A DNA stretch of 64,000 nt from Eudorina sp. 2006-703-Eu-15 (lineage: Eukaryota; Chlorophyta; Chlorophyceae; Chlamydomonadales; Volvocaceae), in NCBI GenBank assembly GCA_003117195.1, contig BDSI01000087.1, positions 406,561-470,560 of the forward strand, read 5' to 3'. The position numbers and the translations under genes are program-made. Below, in pieces: positions 44,301 to 56,253 of the stretch. The notes beneath the pieces are model-generated. The model was given only the letters and a program-made list of their open reading frames with translations, searched no databases and was not told the origin of the DNA. How positions within the stretch are numbered: position 1 is the first letter of the stretch; each line of letters opens with the position of its first letter.

Positions 44301-47300
44301 TGGTAGTCGCCCGCGTTGGGCAGCGCCTTGGCGTCCGCGCTCGTGTCGTTGTAGCGCGTGTGGCCGAAGGCGGCGCCGTGCAGCATCAGCACGTCGCGGC
44401 CCAGCTGCGAAAAGCCCGAGCCGCCGATGCGGGTGGGGGTGCCGCGGAAGCACACGTCCACCACCTCCGCGGCCAGGCCCAGCGCCTCAAAGATCTGGGC
44501 GCCCTTGTACGACTGCAACGTGCTGATGCCCATCTTGGCCATGGTCTGAAGATTGGCGAGGCATCCGTAGTAGGGAAGGAGCAAACGCGGGCAAGCAAGG
44601 GGTACAACATGCGAGAGCCAGTTTGGATGTTTTCCGTGAGGAGCCTTCCGAGAGGTAGGTAACCTTTCTTTCTTGTCCCAAACTTGACCTTGGCACGTGT
44701 CGCGCTGCACCACTCGCAGCACCTCTTGCAGCTTCAACGATGCTCCCCCGGGTTCCCCAGCCCAACCTGGGAACTTCGCGCATGTTACCACCTCCAAAAT
44801 CTCCGCCAGCGCGCCCCGACCCGTCATGACCCTGCCCCCTTACAACCCCATCCACATCCCTAGCCCACCCTGACGATAGAACACACACACACACGCACAC
44901 ATGTACACACCCCATCACAGCCCACCTTGAGAATGCCGACGCCGACGCCCTTGATGTAGCGCGCCTTGAGCTCCTCCAACGCCACATTGGCCGGCAGCTT
45001 GCCGTCCCGCTGCAGCGCCGCCAGCGACTCAAAGGCCAGGTAGGGGCAGATCGCGTCCGCACCGTAGCCCACCAGCAGACAGAACTGGTGCACCTCGCGC
45101 GGCTCACCAGAGTCCACCAGCAGGCCCACGCTCGAGCGCAGCTTCAGCTGTACCAGGTGGTGGTGCACGGCACCGGCGGCGAGGAGCGACGGGACGGGCG
45201 CGCGGGTGGCCGAGTAGCCGCGGTCCGAGAGGCAGAGCAGCGCGTACTGGCCCGACTTGACGGCGGCCTCGGCCTCCTCGCACAGGCGGTTCAGCGCGGC
45301 GCGCAGACCCATGGGTCCCTCTTCGATGGGGAAAGTGGTGTCCAGCACCTTGGTGCGCCAGCCGCCGGGGTGGTTGATTTGCTGCGGGGCGGTGATGGGT
45401 CAGGGCCAATGGCGAACTGGGTCAGGGGGCTCGGCGCCAAAACGTTCCGGAGCTGCGCTGACCGCCAGAGCAACGTTCCGGTGCAATGCGCGGAGAAACG
45501 GCGGGAGTCAGGGAAAGGAGGAAAGCAGGTTGGGTTGCGTGGTGTGGTAAATTTCCACGTTCCTGACGTGATGTGTGGACACCCGCCACCATTTCCCATC
45601 AATTCCATTTCCCTCTCTCCACCCCATGGCAGTCCATGAGGCATCGGGCCGTGCTGGGCGCCTGGCCTGGCCGTGTTGGCCTGGGCGCCTGGCCGTGCTG
45701 CCCTGGCTCACCTTGAGCGCCTCCATCTCGTGGATGTCCAGGACGGGCTGGCTGATCTCCAGGCGGCTGCAGTGCTGCGGCCCCGGCGCGTCGGTCAGGT
45801 CCATCTCCGGACCAATGAAGCAGCGCAGGGAGGTCACCACCGCCTCACGGAAGGGGTCGATGGCCGGGTTCGTCACCTGGGTCGGGGTCGGCGGTGAGAG
45901 GGGGAAACAGGGATTGATAATCCAGCGCCCGAAGGGGCCAAGGGGGCGTCCCGGGAGTCGGCAAACATGTTCAGGAAACAACCTACGGAGCGCAGGGTAC
46001 TGCAGGCTTCCAATAAGCCTTGGGAACATTCATCAATCGTCATGGCATCCATGCCGGGTCGGACGCCCGTCGTCGCTCCACACATTGGAAGATCCTCACA
46101 TCTGCGCCGACGCTGGGGTCACATCCATTCCCGCCACGCATGAGCCCCGCGGCAGAGCGCTGAGGTCCCTGTCCGCGCCATGATGCGCCCGGTCACGGTC
46201 ACGGCCACAATCGAGGTCCCTCCCTCCCTGCTGCCGCTGCGGCTGCCGCTGTGAGCCGCCCTGGGCAATCGCTCCCAACCCCCAGCCGCCGTCGAACCCC
46301 CGCAACCCCGCCCCCGCCCCACCTGCGCGAACAGCTGCTTGAAGTACTCGAAGGGCAGTCGCGAGCGGCGCGACAGGGCGGCCAGCGCCGCGTCGTTGCC
46401 CATGGAGCCGAGCGGCTCGGCCCCGGTGCGGGCCATGGGTGCCATCAGCAGCTCCAGACCCTCGCGGGTGTACCCGAACACCTGAGTGCACGTGCACGTG
46501 CGTGTATGGTTTGCATGTACTGATTCCTTTCCAGTGTTGAGCCGCCAGATATGCGGGTGTGTGTCGGGGGAACGACGGCGAGGCCACCAGCCATACGCAA
46601 GCGGCCCCGTCCGTCGCTCATTGAGGATACTCGAGTGCTCAATCGCCGTTTATCTCATGTGTTCACGTCATTAAGCGCCATACATGACCTTTCCTTCGAT
46701 GGTTGCTGGACCGTTTGCCTCATGGTCTACTCCGAGGGGGTTGCCCCCGGCAGTCGGACCAGTCCCCCGCATTACAGCTCGTCCCATGCCAATTCATGAC
46801 GCCGTGACAGCGCAGGAGAGCGGCGTCCGACCCTCTGTACACCCCACGTCCTGAAGGGACCCTGGTCTGCTCCGGTCGATTCATGCCTCCCATGGGAGTT
46901 TGGTTGCTTATCTCTTCCAGTCATGCCCCTGCTGGACAACCACAGAGCGCAAGTATACCCGATCCTTAGTCAACCCTATCCCTGATCAATCCCATCTGGA
47001 CCACCAACGGGTGCTTCTCTGCGCACGATACCCCACTGATCGCACCCCTATGCCCCAGCCACACGCCCCACCTTCATCGGCTTGAGCAGCGACTGAATGC
47101 CCGAGTCCAGCTCCGGGGCAACGGCAGCCGCCGCGGCGCCGTTGCCGTTAGCCGGCGTGAACGACACAATGTTGGACGCAGCGGTTTTGGGCGCGCCGTT
47201 GCCGTTACCGTTGCCGTTACCGTTGGCGCCGGGGGTGACAAGCGGCGGCAGCGGGCGGGATCCCGGCAGCGGCTTGGGGACGCGCGCGTCCGGCGGCACC

Positions 47301-50300
47301 GAGGCCGTCAGCTGCTGCAGCGTCAGGGTGTGCTCGCTCAACCAGCGCCCGTACGGCCTGCAGTACGGTCAAGAGGGTTCGACATGATTTGTCAGCCTCC
47401 CCAACAACATTCTCGTGCCTCCCAAACAACATTCTCGTGCGGACACCGTTCATCACTGCACATTCCTGTTATACTTAAAACAACCCTCTCGTGGGCGCCG
47501 CCGACCCTTTTCCGCCGATTCCCTCCTGTCGCTCCAGTTTGATCACCCACCGGCGGTTGGCGTATCGCTCCTTGAGCTCCTTGTCCTCCACCAGGCGGTG
47601 CTCGTCGAAGTCCACCAGCAGGATGTTTCCCGGCATCAGGCGACCCTTGCGGACAACATCCTCGGGGTCCACGTCCACCACACCCACCTGCGTGTTGGGG
47701 AATACGAGGGACGACATGAGAAATGAGCGGGTGGGGTTTACGACGAGGGATGCCGGGGCGCACCTATTTGATGACACAACACCACCGCCACAACCATCAG
47801 TGTCACCAACGAACTGCCCTTGCTGGTTCCCTTCTTTGCGGCACCGCACTCATGGCAACAGCGAACCGCGCCCCCCGGGCAACGGCGTCCAGGCTGCTCG
47901 CGGCCCCTTCTTTCCCACCTCGCTGGCCATGATGACGCGGCCGCCCTTGGTCAGGTAGTAGCGACCGGGCCTCAGGCCGTTGCGGTCCAGGGTGGCCCCC
48001 AGGTAGCGGCCGTCCGTGAAGGACACCAGCGCGGGGCCGTCCCACGGCTCCATCACGGCGCTGTGGTAGCGGTAGAAGGACTTCTTGTCCTGCGGGCAAA
48101 GTACCACCAGAGACGGGCCGAAGTTCAAACGATAACGCGGGGAGCCGAGACTGAGAGGAGGTTAAGAAACAGATTTGCGGAAAGTTGCGGTCGATGTGAT
48201 CGGCGGGGGCGGGCGGTAGGACGGCATCGGGGTTCGCCTATTCAGGGTGCTTCAGTCAGGTTGGACGCTGGCTGTCAGGGTTGGCAACGAGGTGCTTGCA
48301 AACGGTGAGCAGCATTTGGGTTTTGGAATCCAAGGGTTAATCCAAATGCTGGTCACCGTTCGCAAGCACCTCGTTGGAATCCAAGGGTCAAACTGTTCAA
48401 ATCAAAACTAGGACGTGGTTGTGCTGTGCAACAAACATGCCAATCATGTCTCGCGGGCTCGGAGCCGTGCATGTGGGGCAGGACTTCCTCCCCACACTGA
48501 ACCCAACCCAAAGCAGAGTACGGAGGCCGTCAGCTGGTAGTATACAACAGTTCAAGACACCAATTTGCCGTGGCTGCTCTACTGCCCATCGTGCAGCTTT
48601 TTGTCTGAACCATACGACGTGAACACCACCAACACTTCATATCTTCACTTCCGCACACCATCCTGTAATCCGGAAACGGACGCCGCGAGCACCTGGGATC
48701 TGCGAGATGCCGACGGGGCCTCTTTGCAGTGAGTGTGCGCGTCGATGCTTTCCGTTCCGGCCCCTTTCGCTGCCCCGTTGTGTCCTTTAAGCGAGGGTGC
48801 TGTGGCAGCCATTACCGTTGCTGCTGCGCTCGTTACCGCTGTTGTAATGCCGGACAGTAATGCCGATGCTGTCTCAGGAGTCAACCCCTAGGGCTTTAGG
48901 TTCGGCGTTGCCTGCACACACCACCACGCAACCGCCTCACCAGCCACCGTACATCATTACCCCTTGCCGCTGGCCCGTTCGCGCCCACCTGAATTACACC
49001 TAAAAATCCATTTATAAACACCTAAAAAGCACGCGCGGGCGAGTTTCTCGCTGAACGCACGCGCAATATTACTGCTTACCTTGCTCATGAGGGGGTCGTT
49101 CTGCCAGGCTTCCGGGATGAGAATCATCATGGCCTCGGGCATGTCACGGCCCGCCGCCCGGGTCAACAGCTCCAGCACGCTGTCGAACGCGCCGCTGTCG
49201 CTGCTTGAGGCCGGGATGATGGGCTCCAGCTGCAGTGGGCCCGAGGCGGGGGACGGTGGCGCGCGAGCAGGGTTGACACAGATGGACCGGCAAAACCCAC
49301 TGTCAAGGCAATCGAAGACGCCCAAAAGAGACCGCACAACCATTGAGCGCGCGCTGAGAAAACCCAGATCGGAATTCCTTCCGTGTGGCTCGCTGTACAC
49401 TGACCGTACCAGATGGGTGCCATTTGGGTTTCATGGCCCTCGCCCTCTACCTTCATTCGCCTTCCATACCTGCCTCATCCCCCCGATCCGATGCTCGGCC
49501 CGGCCGCACCCCCCTGCCCCACCTTCTCCACCACGTCCTTGGGCAGGCCCAGCTTGAGACACGCCATGACCCCCTCGCGTGCGCGCATCCAGTTGGCGTT
49601 ACCGCGCAGCGTGTTGATCTCTCCGTTGTGACCCAGGTTCCGCATCGGCTGCGCGCGCGCCCAGCTGGGGAAGGTGTTGGTGGAGAAGCGCGAGTGCACC
49701 AGCGCCATGTAGGACCGGAAGTCCTCGCGCTGGAGGTCCTTGAAGTAGACGCGGACCTGCACACGGCGTGGAAATCACAATGGGCAGAGACCTGCTTATT
49801 GATAACTAGATGATTGGACGTGAGGTACGGATGGGCACGACCGCACATGCAGCAGTTGAGGTTAAGATTTACCAAGTTACAGCATAGGGGCTGATGACCG
49901 GTCCAGTGTCCCTCGTGTGTGTATTTGTGTGTTTGTGTGTGGATTAAACCCACAACAGAACGGCAAGTGGCCGTTGGACATGATTATGTGCAACCCCCCA
50001 TCAGCACTTTGGGTCGTCGACCGCCGGTGCTGTGCCGTATCTTGCCGTGCCGCACCTGCTCAGGGGTCAGCTGGCCCTTGTAAACAATCGTCTTGGTGGA
50101 CAGCGAACAGAAGTACGCGTCGTCGTCCCGGATGCCCTCGGCGCGCAGTTCGTGCTCAATGAGCTTGCGCAGAATGAACATCTGGATGAATCGGCAAGAG
50201 AGGAAAGAGGGAGGGGTCAAAGGGATGGAGTTGAGGGGTGGCATGGAGGCGGCGGCACTCGCTGTAGATCACCCGACGACCACCTTCCTGAAAGCCCCGC

Positions 50301-51556
50301 TGCTTGACAACGGTGAGCTCATTATTTTGAGACGCTCCGCATTTGCGAGATTAGTGGGGGTACAATTGGGGGGGGAGAAGCGGCGCAAGCTGCCATGCAT
50401 GCGCTTTGCCGTGCAGTTGACAGTCCGTATCCTACGTGGCGCACCCGTACTGTTGACAATCGGAGTGGGGAAGGGCAAGCAGCCGTTAGCCTGGCAAATT
50501 TAGCTTCTGCCTACCTGCTGCTCGACTTCCAGAGCAGCGTGGTTGCCCAGGCTCGTCAAGAACCACTGCTCTATCACAGGTTCCGTGACAAGCGCCGACC
50601 TGCCAAGAGATCGGTTATTGGTGGGAACTGGACGCCAGGTCAAAGTAACGTGGCCGGACTGCGTTGCGATTCGCTCGATGATGTCCTTGACCTTCGTCCG
50701 CATGGCCTCGTCCCGCGGCAGAAACATCTGGCCCACCGCGTACGAGTCCAGCGGCGGAAGCTTCAGGCCTTGCTCCTCCATAAGAACGCTTTGGAAGAAG
50801 CCATCCGGCATGCCCACGAGGATACCAGCGCCGTCACCTGCAAACCGCAAGCAAGTTTGACAAAAGTGACCCGGGTTTCTCAATTTCATCTACTCTTCTG
50901 TGACTTGAGTAGATGACAGACGTTTGTAATCTTTTGTCTCCGATGCAAGGTGTCGCAGGCACTCGAAAACCAGCTTGCAGCAACATGCGCCTCACTAAAA
51001 TCGCAAGCTCCGAGCGGGGCAACTTACAACTTGAATTTATACAATTGTGTGAGTCAGACCGAAAGTGTCGTCACTTGCTTATCAAGCTTTGTGTACCTCT
51101 GCATCAGCGGGATGTCGGCGTCTTACCTGTGTTGGCCTCGCAACCGCAAGCACCACGGTGCGACATGCGCTGCAACATCATCAGCGCATCCTTGATACAC
51201 TTGCGCGAAGGCTTCTTTGAAAGTTCGCCGACGAAGCCCACACCGCAAGCGTCCCGGTCGTTCTCCGGGTTGAACAGCCCAGCGGCCTCCGGTATGGCGC
51301 TATGCGCATCACACAGAACCAGGCGGCTTCCAAGTCCGGGACCAACTGGAAGCCATCGCGGTTGAATAATTTGCCTTGGCCTACACGAAACAGCACCGCT
51401 GCGGCCACCTACACCCCTAATTCCGGCGGCTGCGGGCCTGCCGGGTCGTTGCGGCAGGGCAGTCGGAACACGCTGAAGCTGTTGTTGAGTAGCACTTCCA
51501 AAGTGGCTGCTAACTTGCGACCCTGGCAAAGCTAGAGGCCCCATTGGTTGGGGCAT
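35335..51556 (-). CDS. GSN1: NADH-dependent glutamate synthase (NADH-GOGAT), fused large and small domains
   Basis: It transfers the Gln amide to 2-oxoglutarate, making two Glu. There are 27 in-phase exons and 2,313 residues. Exons (minus): 51556-51127, 50837-50515, 50181-50056, 49756-49523, 49229-49080, 48089-47919, 47687-47551, 47357-47072, 46481-46323, 45876-45712, 45381-44926, 44545-44237, 43910-43509, 43206-43004, 42736-42523, 42158-42003, 41669-41523, 41070-40826, 40597-40111, 39681-38750, 38490-38196, 37927-37767, 37394-37215, 36871-36743, 36549-36384, 36006-35882 and 35488-35335. The N-terminal 103 residues look like a transit plus propeptide before the nucleophile Cys104 (DACGVGFV). 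The FMN/[3Fe-4S] domain has Cys1289, 1295 and 1300 ([13 protein letters not shown]). The GltD-like part has [33 protein letters not shown] and [13 protein letters not shown]. The small-subunit fusion indicates the NAD(P)H type and not the ferredoxin type; a plastid location is inferred. Exon 8 adds a short Asn-Gly repeat. Confidence 0.96.
36612..36718. repeat. Imperfect direct repeat in a GOGAT intron
   Basis: Two copies of a roughly 60-base unit with CATCCATTCCATTCCATCGG and AGAGCCAACATGG / AGAACCAACAT lie in the intron between 36743 and 36549. Confidence 0.8.
48285..48391. repeat. 35-bp inverted repeat (hairpin) in a GOGAT intron
   Basis: The arm 48285-48319 (CAACGAGGTGCTTGC...) pairs with 48342-48376 (...GCAAGCACCTCGTTG) at 33 of 35 positions around a 22-base loop. 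The loop sequence TTGGAATCCAAGGGT recurs directly after the right arm (48374-48391). It lies in intron 5 (49079-48090). Confidence 0.93.
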
Positions 51557-53539
51557 GGCTCTGGAAGTCTGTCGATCGGGTGTCGGAACTGCACGAAAGC
51601 CCTAATCTCCGTGGCAGAGCCTCGAAAACAAAATTAAATGGCAAGTCGGCTAAGCTCAGCCGATGACGTTTTAATAAGCCGTTTTGAAGGGGCAATCCCT
51701 TTAATTCCCCCCTGATTTAGAACCGTCACGCCTGGTACGGCGCACCGCCGCAGGGCCTTTTGAAGCAAATCTACTGCAGAGCATGGTCCCTTGCGATATG
51801 GATACGCCTTACATAATTTAAGTCGTTAGCGATGCCTAAATTCAGAGTATGCAGCTTGTCAGAAGATAGTTTGCTGGCTGCTGGTCGTCCGCGCGCAAAG
51901 CATGTTGCTCTTAGTCTCGCACGCGCCCTTCCGCCGGATGTGATCATTAACAGCACTTAAGGACACATATGCACGAGTCAATTTTTACTTTTTGGAGGGT
52001 CTTCACGGTCAAAGACTAGGGCTACCAGGGCTCCGAGTGCGCATTACGTTTGTCACTTCGCGTTTACGCTCGTCTAACAAGGAACTTCATGCATACATTG
52101 TATGATGACCCGAAGATCATGGGTGTTGCATAAAACCGAATCCTAACTGCTGAGGCCCTAACTCCTTGTATCATGTCGGTCCATTTCCATGCGCAATGTC
52201 TGCACAGCTGATCTTATGCGTCTTTATTCTCGTGTCATCGGCGTGCAAAGCCGGCAAGTTACGGATAATCAAAGCCATAGGCAACAGCCCAAAATTCATG
52301 CATTTTTGTCAACGTTAAGTATGGTGTACTTTTTTGATCGTGGATTGCACTAGCTCCTACTACATTTGGTGGTAAGAATTCAAACTGGCGCGTCCTCTTT
52401 GTACCTCACACACACCCGTTTCCTATTCCTCCCCAGCTGACAGAAGTTGAACGTTATCCGAGAAAGCTGTTGCTAACAATGCCTCACCAAGCCAGGCGAG
52501 TATGATCGCTCGGCACGGGAGGGCACGGGCACGGCCGGCAATCTCGTACTGAATCGTACACAAGAGTCATATCCGAGGCAAGCAGGCAACGGTCACCTCT
52601 CTGCCTCTCCTTTCAAGCTAGAATCAGTGCCTCCGCGGATTCCGTGCCTCAGGCGGGTCATACGCCCCACTCCCACCGGCCCCCACCCTTAGAACTTGGG
52701 AAACGTGCACAAGTCATGTTGTTTGAGTTCTCAAACATACAAAAGTGGCTAGTTGTGCGTTTGCGTTTGCACTTATGAGATGTCTGCCCCAGCATTTTCC
52801 AACACCGACTATGCTCACCGACCTCTTTCCACCCAAGCGGGGGGGGGGGCGGGCCTTGCCGGCCTGGCAATTTGCCGCCTTCCTGGCATGGTACACTGGC
52901 TGGACGTGCCCATCGCGGCGCCCATCCCGGGTTCCCGTACAGCCCAGGCAGACGTTTCGTCACGCAGCCGAGCCGAACCAGGCGACGGAATTCCTTCCCT
53001 GGACCATCAGAGGACGCAGCACCCACACGCTCCACATCCCTACACGCGCAGACACACGGCCGCTTCCCGACAACACGTTCCCCAGCTCAGCCCCCATCCT
53101 CAACCCACCTCACAGGCAGCACGCTCACATCCATCGGACACCCCTGGAGCCTAACTGGCTTGCTCAGATCCTGGGACGCCGCCCCGGAGGCAGGCAGAGT
53201 CCCGTTCACAATCCCCGGCTCGTCGGTTCTTCTCGCGCAGACCGCAGAGCTACAGTGCGCGCGCCTCTCCAGGACTTGGGCACTGTCATAATGGGCCTTG
53301 CCTTACATTTTTCATGTCCCTCGCTGGCACTCCGCCACTTCACGTCGACCACCATAGCCATCACCACCACGACCACCCCACCGCGCGTGCCACGTCACGT
53401 CCCATCGGCAACTCCCCGCCCGCGACCCCGACATTCCAACCAAGCCGCCGCGCCAGTGATGTGACTGCCCAGTAAGGCATGTCAGATCGGGGAACACTTC
53501 CAGGCCGCACAGCGGCGATCAACCCCCTCCCGCCATTTG
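51557..53539. other. Intergenic: GOGAT upstream region and LIN37-like 3' flank
   Basis: No gene is recognised. 51560-52640 is distinctly less GC-rich than the genes and presumably holds the GOGAT promoter. 52640-53540 is GC-rich but has no supported exon. A further TTACA at 53304-53308 is an alternative poly(A) signal for the LIN37-like gene. Confidence 0.45.
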
Positions 53540-53544
53540 TTACA
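53540..53544 (-). promoter_or_regulatory. Probable polyadenylation signal (TGTAA) of the LIN37-like gene
   Basis: TTACA on the plus strand lies about 50 bases beyond the stop codon at 53593 on the gene's strand. Confidence 0.5.
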
Positions 53545-53592
53545 GAGTGGACCCGAATCCCGACCGGGTGTTCCAACGGGCCCAGATAGCCA

Positions 53593-55808
53593 TTACTGCG
53601 CCCCAGATGGCCCCACCACGTCGATGTCCATTCCCTCCACACAACCCGTCACTGCCCCCGGCCCCGCCGCCGCCTCCCGGCTCTGCGGCTCCGTGCCCGG
53701 CATTGTAACCGCCAGCGGCAGCGCCGCCACCGCTGACACCCGCTCGGCTGTCCCTGCGTCAGAACCAGCTGCGCCCGCGCCAGCCACGGACTGCGTCCCC
53801 TGCGCTGCGTCCAGCCCCGGCCTTGCCTCAGCCACCGGGGCTACACCCGCGTGCAGCTGCTGCCCCGGCAGGGGCTGCTGGGGCTGCTGCGGCGGCGGTT
53901 GCGATTGCTGCTGCTGGGCGAGTTGCTGCTGTAACGCCAGCAGCATCTCCATGGACGGCAGGAGGGCCACCTGGCCGGCGGGGCCCGTGCCCGGCGGTCC
54001 TGAGATCCCCGCCGCCGCCGCCACCGCCGCCGCTGCCCCGCCCGCGAGCAACCCCAGATGATGCTGTTGCTGCTGCAGCTGAAGCAGCTGCTGCTGCGCC
54101 CCCAGCTGCGCCTGTAGCTGTTGCAATTGCTGCTGCTGTTGCGCGACTGTCGGCGGCGGCATCAGTTCCTCAGGCCCCCCGGGGCCGCCGCCGCCAGCAG
54201 CCCCGGGCCCCACAGCACTCGCCTGCATCTGCTGCCGGTGCGGTGCTGCATCCACCGGCGGCGGCGGCGGCCCCAGGCTCATCAGAGTCGCTAGGGCCGC
54301 TTGCGCGTCCGCAGCGCTGACAGCCGCCGACCCCGGACCCGCGCCGGCGCCCCCTGGCGCAACGCCAAATCCCGGGGCCCCCGCCGCGCCCTGCAGCGCT
54401 CCTGGGACGGCGGCTAGCAGGCCGGGCGGCAGCCCCGCTCCTACCACGGGCCCTCCGCCCTGGCCGAATGCAAGGCCCGGCGGGAGACCCCCGTTGGCCA
54501 GCTGCTCCTGCAGCAGCTGGGGCGGCACGCCCATCGCCGCAGCTTGCTGCTGTAGTGCCTGGGCCATGGCTGGCGGCTGTAGCCCTAGCGGCATCTGCAT
54601 GGGCGGCTGTAGCACGGATGGCTCGCCTAACAGCACCACCAGACGCTCCCGGTGCCGCGAAAGCTTGGCTGCGCGTATGGCTTGGTGGTACTGCCGTACG
54701 GCCATCCAGTGGTCTTTGAATTTTCGGAGCGCCTCCTGTGCGCAGGGTGGCGTGGGCGGGGCGCACGGATCGGGTGGCATGTTTAGGTGTGTGGGGAAAA
54801 TGCGAATTTGTCTCAGACGGTTGCCATCTCCCCAAGCTACTGCTGTCCTCCCACCCCAACCTACCCAACCCCACGTCGCACCACCCCACGCCCGGGTTTG
54901 TTGTCCAGCTATGGATTCGTGAAACCCCCGGGGGGCCACGATGTTCCGCACCTCGGGCTCCTGCGCTTCAAAGTCGTCCAGGGGGTAGGTCGGAGGCGCC
55001 GTATCGGTCTCCAAGGAGGTGGGGGGCAGCACAGGTGGCAGGATGCTCAGCAGGCCGTTGGGCTGCGGGTCGGAGGACGGACCCGGCTGCTGCGGCGGCG
55101 GCTGGTCCGGCTGTGACAGGGGCGCCTGGGCGGGCTGTGAGGCGGCTGCGGCCTGCGGGTGGGGCGGGTGTGTCGAGGGGAGCGGGGGTGAACGGATACA
55201 AAAACCAAACCCAGAAGGGGAGCGGGGTGGGGCCGGTTGGCACGGTCCCCAGGCAGGCGTTTGCGGACCAAAACCGGGATTGGGAGGAATGGTTGGATCG
55301 GTCAAGGGATGATCGATGACCCAGATGGCGAGGCGCCCCGCGGTTGACCCAGATGGCCGGTCAGCGCTGGCTAAAGAAGAGGCCCGCGGGGCCGCGTGGG
55401 GAGGACTGGATTGGGCCACAGGGCACCGCAATCGTTACCGTGACCCAAGAGCAGCTGACCAGCATATGTGTGTCACCTGCATCCCGTCGCCGTTGGAGCT
55501 GGTGCCTGATGCTGCCCCGGGTCGTGATGAGGAGTCGCCTGGGGCAGCTGGCTGCTGCGGCGACGGTGCATCCGCCACAAGCGGCAGAGAGGGGTTGTTC
55601 CGCACCCACGCCCGGCACAGCGCGTATAAAGCCACTGGTGCCTCATTATCGCGTGGAATTGGGACCTGAGGCGAAGACATGGAGTTGTTTACTCATACAA
55701 ATGGCTGGACCTAAATTGGGTGGCATCTGATTCACGACGTTGACCTACCATTCGGTCCGCTAGCTTCGCCAGTGCGTATGGCCCATTGCTGTCCCAGAAT
55801 TCCTCCAT
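53593..55808 (-). CDS. LIN37: LIN37-like protein, predicted MuvB/DREAM complex subunit
   Basis: LIN37 is a core subunit of MuvB, which with E2F/Rb-type or Myb proteins controls cell-cycle genes. Exons (minus): 55808-55749, 55665-55477, 55152-54952 and 54735-53593. They are in phase and give 530 residues. Residues 30-45 (PVALYALCRAWVRNNP) match the LIN37 signature (human TPLYPICRAWMRNSP). Residues about 151-182 (LRKFKDHWMAVRQYHQA, then RHRERL) correspond to the C-terminal basic helix of animal LIN37. The remaining 340 residues are Pro/Gly/Ala and Gln-rich (polyGln near 54065-54150) and absent from animal LIN37. The start is the first ATG after an in-frame stop. Exon 3 could use either of two donors; the one ending at 54952 (FEAQEPE) is the one that keeps phase. 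The assignment rests on two short motifs. Confidence 0.72.
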
Positions 55809-56253
55809 CAGTGGGTTGGGACAAACCGTGTGCAGTTGGTAAAGTTCGGGTCGACGAGCTCAGGCGTACGCGGACGTGCGCCCTGTATTAACAATGCCGA
55901 TAAGAGACTTGCAGGGTGCTACATTTCATTCCGATAGTGTTGGCACAGGGTCAATTAGGTATTCTGTGCAAAGATTGGACAGCCTGTGACAGCGCTACGG
56001 GTTTGATAAAGAATGAAAAATAATTAGAATGAGACTGTCAGCGATTATAATGCTGTCAAGGATTCCGTGGATTAGACGAAAGCGGCAAACACTGTGTCGT
56101 TGTGTACGTACTGTACGTAAGTTATTGAGCCGCCCCATCCCCCATGAAGGCATGCGCAATGGCAATACGGTACCGAGGCATCTGTAACAATACTGTGCAG
56201 CCATGATTAGATTCTAGACATGTATTACACTTTAACAAGTTCCAGGCCTCACA
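55809..56253. promoter_or_regulatory. Bidirectional promoter region, LIN37-like and DUS2
   Basis: About 445 bases separate the divergent start codons. The segment 55900-56250 is AT-richer than its surroundings. I see no clear TATA box or E2F-type motif. Confidence 0.55.

Noticed and set aside
54900..54951. Extending LIN37-like exon 3 to the GG|GTTTCA donor
   Set aside because: It leaves the wrong phase for the next exon (EALRKFKDHW); the GAG|GTGCGG donor at 54952 keeps the frame.
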